From assembly GCA_904063045.1 (NCBI GenBank), contig CAJFCJ010000001.1:999501-1063500 (forward strand): a DNA stretch of 64,000 nt, written 5' to 3'. Position numbers and translations under genes: made by a program. The DNA comes from Dimorphilus gyrociliatus (taxonomy: Eukaryota > Annelida > Polychaeta > Dinophilidae). Shown piece after piece: positions 59,106 to 64,000 of the stretch; position 1 is the stretch's first letter, and the number at the start of each line of letters is the position of its first letter. The notes below the pieces were generated by a model. The model was not told the origin of the DNA, ran no database searches, and was given only the letters and a program-made list of their open reading frames with translations.

Positions 59106-62100
59106 TTACAACTTTTGGGGTAAAATATGAGGTCTCGCTGCAAAATGTGTATCTGCAATATTAATATGATATTTGGCATTCTTATCCATAACAAATTCAT
59201 TTGTGACTGTAGATTTTCCATCTTTATTCGATACGAATCCAAGACAGACGTGTTTCTTCAGAGTAAATCCATAAGCAGCAGAAGTTACCCATCCAACCAA
59301 TTGATTATTTCTGTAAATAGGCTCTCCTCCCCATGGCCAAATATCGTGATCAACATTATGATCGGTTAGGACGAATTGAACGAGACGTTTTTTAATGCCC
59401 TCCTTCCTTTGTTTGATAAGAGCTTGTTTACCAATAAAGTCCGCACCCTAATTAAGAAAAAAACAAAAAAACCAATTAAGCCTAAATGAGAGTTTAAAAG
59501 TTAAACATTTCAAGAAAATAAGTGTCTTACATCAAATTTCACACGAAATTCCCTACCACATTCTAATGGAGTTACTACTGGTGATAAATCGGTTCCCCAA
59601 TATGCAAAGAATCTTTCAGTTCTTAATGTTCTTAAAGCATAATATCCTGCATTTCTTATTCCATAGTCTTTTCCTGCATCTAAAATGCAGTCATATACAT
59701 GTAAGGCATATTCCGAGGGAACATAGAGCATCCAACCATCTTCACCAGCATGAGTTAATCGCATAGCAACTATTCCAGAAGCCTGACCAACATCCATTAC
59801 TTGGCAGCTCATTGCCTTAAAGTTTGTTGAAGACAGCGAAATATCAGTAAGTTCCGACAAAACTGCATGTGCCTTTGGGCCAAGGAGATTAATTGCCGCG
59901 TACATGGATGTCACATCCGATACCTAATAATATATAAAACGAAAACGGTCTTTTAAGAGGTTTATTTTTTAGTTTTTAAACAAGTACCTGAACAGATCCG
60001 TCTGTCGGTAAATGCTTTCTTAACCAAGCAAGTCCTCGGGTTTGTTGAGTGGTAGGAGCTACCATAAAAAATCTATTTTTGGCCAATCGAATAATAGAGC
60101 AGTCGTTTTCAAAACCTCCTCTTTCGTTAAGCATTCCAGTGTGAACGACTGAGCCAATTTCACCATCAATATCATTGGCACAAACATATTGGAGAAAATC
60201 AACAACTTCTTTATCTGCTGACTTTATGTAAATATTTCAATTAAGGAGTTTTTAATCTGTTAAATAAAAATATTTTCATATTCATGAAATACCTGCAATT
60301 CAAATTTTGTAAAAGTTGACATATCAATAACGCTAACTCCTTCTCTGCATGCACGATATTCCGTTTGTACTTTTTCAAACCAGTTTGGCTTTTTGTAAGC
60401 ATTAGTAGGCTCTCTAGGAACTTCAAGTGAATTTGAACCTATTTGATATGAGAAGAGAATGTTTTTAGTAGTTTTAAGACAAACGATATAAGATATTTAT
60501 AAAGTTCACGATAAGTGCATTAATTTGCTTAAAAAATAAAAAAGAGTTAAAAAGTTTATAAGTCACCCGAATACGTGAACAGAGAACTATCACTATTATC
60601 AAAATAAAGCGCTCTCTCGAATCCCATTATTTGGCCCATTTGCATTCCATTTCTAGTTAATCTAGGATATAAACTAGATGTTCTAAGTCTTCTACCTCCT
60701 TTATACGCAATCTCAGGACCTACTAAAGCGTGCAGTCCTGGAAAGAAAAACGGTGCCATTCAACAACACACAACTAAACTAGATTAATAAATAAGGGGCG
60801 TCAAAATTCGAAAACAGTTACAACATTAAGAGAATCTTACATCCTGGACTTTCGGCTCCACTGGCCAATTTATAAGAGTCTCCATTTGCCGTCGTTTCAA
60901 AATAAACAGGTCTTTCGTACCCCATCATTTGTGCTAATTTGGCATCATTTTCATATCGACAATATAGAGGTGAAAGTCTGAGTTTTCTTCCTCGATTTAA
61001 CTCAAAGATATTTCCAGCTCGAGAAGCTAATCAGAATTATAGTTTCAAAAATAGACGCCCCCACCAAAAGATACTTACCGGGGATTTCCTTAACTCTATC
61101 CCTTAAAAATTTTCTATTATTATGTAAGTCTACAAAACGTCGGCAGTCTAAAGGTAAAATATTTTCTTTTACATCCCCATCTATAATCCAATCTGATATC
61201 AGATTTCCAACTCCTGCTGAATTGGCAATTCCAGTTGAGTTCATACCAGCGGCAATGAAATAATTTGATATTTCTGGAGCTTCACCTAAAATCGCTTTAC
61301 CTACAAAATGAGTCAGTGAAAAATATCATAAATATAAGTACAAATGAAACACTTAAATTTCCTATCTAAAAGTTACAAAGGGTATATATACCGTCTGGAG
61401 TAAAACTTTCTGGCCCGTTATACATTTTTCGTACTTGTGCAGTTTGTAATGAAGGAAATCTAAGTAAGAGTTGTTCTAAAATTGGCCCAAAGTGATCCCA
61501 ATCTTCAGGTAATAGACCGAATTCAAATTTCTCTGGCACGCCGTCGTGAAAGCATGGCTTAGCTTTAGCTTCAAAACAACCACCTAACAATCCACCACTC
61601 CATTCTCTAGCATAGATTGATCCATCATAATCTCTTATGACAGGCATCATTGGATAAACATCAAATGGTTTTGTAACAATGTAAAAATGTTCGCATGAAT
61701 GTAAGGGTATTCGAACATTAGGTGAACTTTTTTCGCCTAAGAATCTTGCCCACTGAAACATATTCATATTTTATCTGCTTAACTGATAAGCTTCGTTTAA
61801 ACTACCTGTCCTGTGCAATTAACAAAAGTTTCGCAATCGATTTGTCCCTTATCTGTTACAACTCCGGACACTTTATTGTTTTTAGTTTGAATTTCTTCGA
61901 CTCGGACTTGCTCCTGAATTGTTACTCCTTTAAGAAATAATATTATCTTATTAGTTCAAATGAATCTGATTGTTGATAACACAGTTATGATAATCTCGTA
62001 GAAAAAAATTATCTTTACCTAGTTGTTTTGCTTTACTTTTATACGCCATTGTTAAATCGGAGGGACTTAAAACTCCATCAGACGGGACCCACACACCCCC

Positions 62101-62865
62101 TATCAACCCTTCAGGATTAAGAAGGGAGCATTTTTCTTTAAGTTCCGATGGTGATAATACTTCAGCATGTATACCCATGGCCCTAAACAACAAAATATAT
62201 AGATTTCAATTGTAAACATAGGCTGTAGAATATCTTACTTTGCATTTACAAAAGCCCTTTTATAATAAGTCATTCTGCTTGCAGTTCTTGCTAAATATAG
62301 CGACCCACATTCTTTCCAACCTGAAATTCAAGTTTATTGAACAATAAATTAAATAAATCATTTTTTAACAAAGAAATTTGATAGAATTACTTATTCCTAA
62401 TTCTTTTTCCAAATCAGTGTAAAGGTCTCGACCATATTTCGAGAATTTTGATTCAATAGAAGTTCCACGAAGCTGGCCAATTAAACCAGCAGCATGCCAT
62501 GTCGTACCACAAGTTAATCTTTAATATCGGTTGCAAAAGGTATTTGGGGATAGGAGATTGTTATAATTGTGAAAATACAAACTGTCCTTGTTCCAATAGT
62601 ACAACATCGCTGACACCTCTTTTAGCTAAATGATATGCCAAAGAACATCCTACAACGCCTCCACCAGCAATTACAATCTAAAATGGACAGACATTATGAA
62701 ATTTTTCTGTTCTTTATAAATAGCAATTTCACTAACTCTACTTGAAGATGGAACTTGCTGTTCTTTAAATCTAAGAGAACTGCATAAGCTAAAATGCCTT
62801 AAAATTTTATTGCTGATTAACAGATGCTTATGTAAGCCTAAGGCCTTTCCATGACTTGACAGCAT
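59106..62865 (-). CDS. PDPR: Pyruvate dehydrogenase phosphatase regulatory subunit (DMGDH/SARDH superfamily)
   Basis: PDPR is a mitochondrial flavoprotein-like partner of pyruvate dehydrogenase phosphatase. The start at 62865 gives a basic presequence. The Rossmann motif [21 protein letters not shown] follows, then [18 protein letters not shown], keeping the histidine that binds FAD covalently in SARDH and DMGDH. Next are [30 protein letters not shown] and [20 protein letters not shown], then GPESFTPDG and [13 protein letters not shown]. The aminomethyltransferase-like C-terminal half has [64 protein letters not shown] and [12 protein letters not shown]. These favour PDPR over SARDH. It ends at TAA 59106-59108. 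Two homologous exons in the middle look mutually exclusive. Confidence 0.9.
60567..61026 (-). other. PDPR: Tandem homologous exon pair in PDPR (candidate mutually exclusive exons)
   Basis: Exon A is 60841-61026 (186 bases) and exon B is 60567-60737 (171 bases). Both encode the same segment: [10 protein letters not shown]...[10 protein letters not shown] in A and [10 protein letters not shown]...[10 protein letters not shown] in B. Both begin and end in the same phase and both lengths are multiples of three. Either fits between the exon ending at 61079 and the exon starting at 60438. Joining A directly to B makes T|GA, a stop codon at the junction. Confidence 0.8.
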
Positions 62866-63349
62866 CCTTCGGCGGTGAACGAGCTACATTAAGCTTCAAT
62901 GAAAGCTCTTTTCATTCTTCCTATATATTATAAGTTAGTATCGTCTGCTAAATCTTCCGATTGGCTTCTACCGAAACCATACTATCTAATTGTTTGGTTC
63001 CGTATTCCTGAAAAAAATTTAAAGAGACTCTTATGTTTGATATTGTTCGTACTCTGTACGAAAAGGTTTTTGTATATCTTTAAATTGACGACATTGACAA
63101 TTACTTTTTCGAAACAGAAATATTCAATAATAGCAAAAGGAATATGACATGAAAAATGTTAGGTTACAAATTTATTATAAATTGTCATGGCCACATTTTT
63201 CTTTAATGTTATACCATTGTAAAAAACAAAACAAAAAATCCTACAGCTGTTATCAATATTTATAATAATCTATTGAAAACTGGTAAACTTCATCAAATCT
63301 GTTTTTCCTTTTCTTATTGAAAAAACTATATTTCAATAGCATATCCAAA
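62866..63349. promoter_or_regulatory. Divergent region between PDPR and the CARD/death-domain gene
   Basis: No coding feature was accepted in these 484 bases. The plus-strand frame at 62899-63147 has no recognisable domain. The promoters of both divergent genes should lie here. Confidence 0.4.
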
Positions 63350-64000
63350 ATGGATGAAAATAGATTGGTTAGAAACGTATTTGAAACTCTATCTGAGCCA
63401 CTTACAGATAAGTTAGAACCTCAGTTTATAACTCCTTGTTTGATATCAAAAGGTGTCTTAAGCATCGACGAACAAGCTGATGTTTTATCAAATTCCACAC
63501 GACGACAACAAGCTATTTGTTTGATTTCATTCCTGTCTCGCAAAGATGTAAAAGCTGTGGAGGCGCTCTGCTCCTGTTTATCGAGAAATAATGATACAAA
63601 GCTTGCAAGCGAGATAGTAAGAGTTTTCAAAAATGTAAAAGAGAAAATTCAGAACGAAGAAAAAAGAAATGACATTACGGACGCTTTCCAAGAGTATCAA
63701 ATTGAAGAATTACTAAAAACACTAAATGAAGAAGACTTGGAAAAAAAAATAGGTGACAAGCTGTATTTTGAAATGGCTAATAATATGACCAAATCAGAGA
63801 TACAAAAATCCCTCTTAGATTCAGAGGTACTGAGGATGGTTGATTTTGAAGCCGTTGAGACTAGCTATCCTACAGATGTGTTTAGGCAAAAATATAAATT
63901 GATTGACAGTTGGTTTGCCAGACAACCAGAAGAACTCAATCTGAAAGACTTTATAGAAACTATTAGAAAGCGCATTCCATATAGTGATAATTTCAAGACA
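63350..64000 (+). CDS. CARD plus death-domain-like adaptor (CRADD-like), partial at window end
   Basis: The ATG at 63350 opens a frame of at least 217 codons that is still open at the window edge, with no intron seen. Residues about 4-95 resemble a CARD: LVRNVFETLSEPLTDKLEP, LISKGVLSIDEQADVLSN, RQQAICLISFLSRKDVKAVEAL. This includes the typical L..+GvLt..e..ei pattern and the Arg/Lys before the third helix. After a charged linker (about 100-140) a death-domain-like bundle follows: LYFEMANNMTKSEIQKSLLD, FRQKYKLIDSWFARQPEEL, DFIETIRKRIPYSD. The CARD-then-death order is that of CRADD/RAIDD, an adaptor for caspase activation. Identity is by helix pattern, so other death-fold adaptors are possible. 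Its end is not visible. Confidence 0.65.
   Translation, partial: MDENRLVRNVFETLSEPLTDKLEPQFITPCLISKGVLSIDEQADVLSNSTRRQQAICLISFLSRKDVKAVEALCSCLSRNNDTKLASEIVRVFKNVKEKIQNEEKRNDITDAFQEYQIEELLKTLNEEDLEKKIGDKLYFEMANNMTKSEIQKSLLDSEVLRMVDFEAVETSYPTDVFRQKYKLIDSWFARQPEELNLKDFIETIRKRIPYSDNFKT

Noticed and set aside
59106-62865. Assignment as sarcosine dehydrogenase or dimethylglycine dehydrogenase
   Set aside because: The His FAD site is shared, but [19 protein letters not shown] and TPLECGRE blocks follow PDPR more closely.

Overview
This is a window of nuclear DNA from an animal (metazoan) with a compact, AT-rich genome. Nearly every gene is broken by many short GT-AG introns (often about 45-100 bases), intergenic gaps are a few hundred bases to about 1 kb, and the proteins are recognisable orthologues of bilaterian genes (HLCS, DGAT1, BBS2, COPE, NPHP3, PCCA, GEMIN8, GINS1, MEGF8, a WIP/verprolin, UBE2V, a bestrophin, ELAPOR/EIG121, NIF3L1, PDPR). 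Architecture and gene content would suit a small lophotrochozoan such as a miniature annelid; that placement is a guess, made without any database search. No bacterial operon, CRISPR array, transposase, reverse transcriptase, tRNA or rRNA was recognised.

Layout: 1-323 end of HLCS (+); 381-2898 DGAT1 (-); 4160-7867 BBS2 (-) head-to-head with COPE (8176-9403, +); 10046-15588 NPHP3 (+); 16015-19140 PCCA (-) head-to-head with GEMIN8 (19679-20406, +), which is tail-to-tail with GINS1 (20548-21372, -); 22118-32722 MEGF8 (+); 34422-36141 a WIPF-type WASP-interacting protein (+); 36373-37326 an intronless kinase-like gene (+); 37443-38187 UBE2V (-); about 38570-44776 an unidentified HEAT-repeat-like protein (+); 44899-47675 a four-TSR single-pass receptor (-); 48152-50816 bestrophin (-); 51978-56198 ELAPOR (-); 57234-58179 NIF3L1 (+); 58259-59011 a Shisa/WBP1-like membrane protein (+); 59106-62865 PDPR (-); 63350 to the window end a CARD plus death-domain-like adaptor (+).

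The genes are mostly unrelated housekeeping, ciliary, metabolic and membrane functions packed together, not one pathway. Two thematic neighbourhoods exist: ciliary BBS2 and NPHP3 flank COPE, and biotin ligase HLCS shares the window with its substrate enzyme subunit PCCA.

The most notable signals are in RNA processing. PDPR has two tandem homologous exons with matching phases whose joint inclusion would create a TGA at the junction, a strong candidate for mutually exclusive splicing. The HEAT-like gene has a 21-nt frame-preserving candidate microexon. Several genes have an AATAAA hexamer overlapping or touching the stop codon. MEGF8 has many introns in its 5' half and one uninterrupted 3.6-kb exon at its 3' end. 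DGAT1 intron 1 carries three CACGTG E-boxes within 80 bases.
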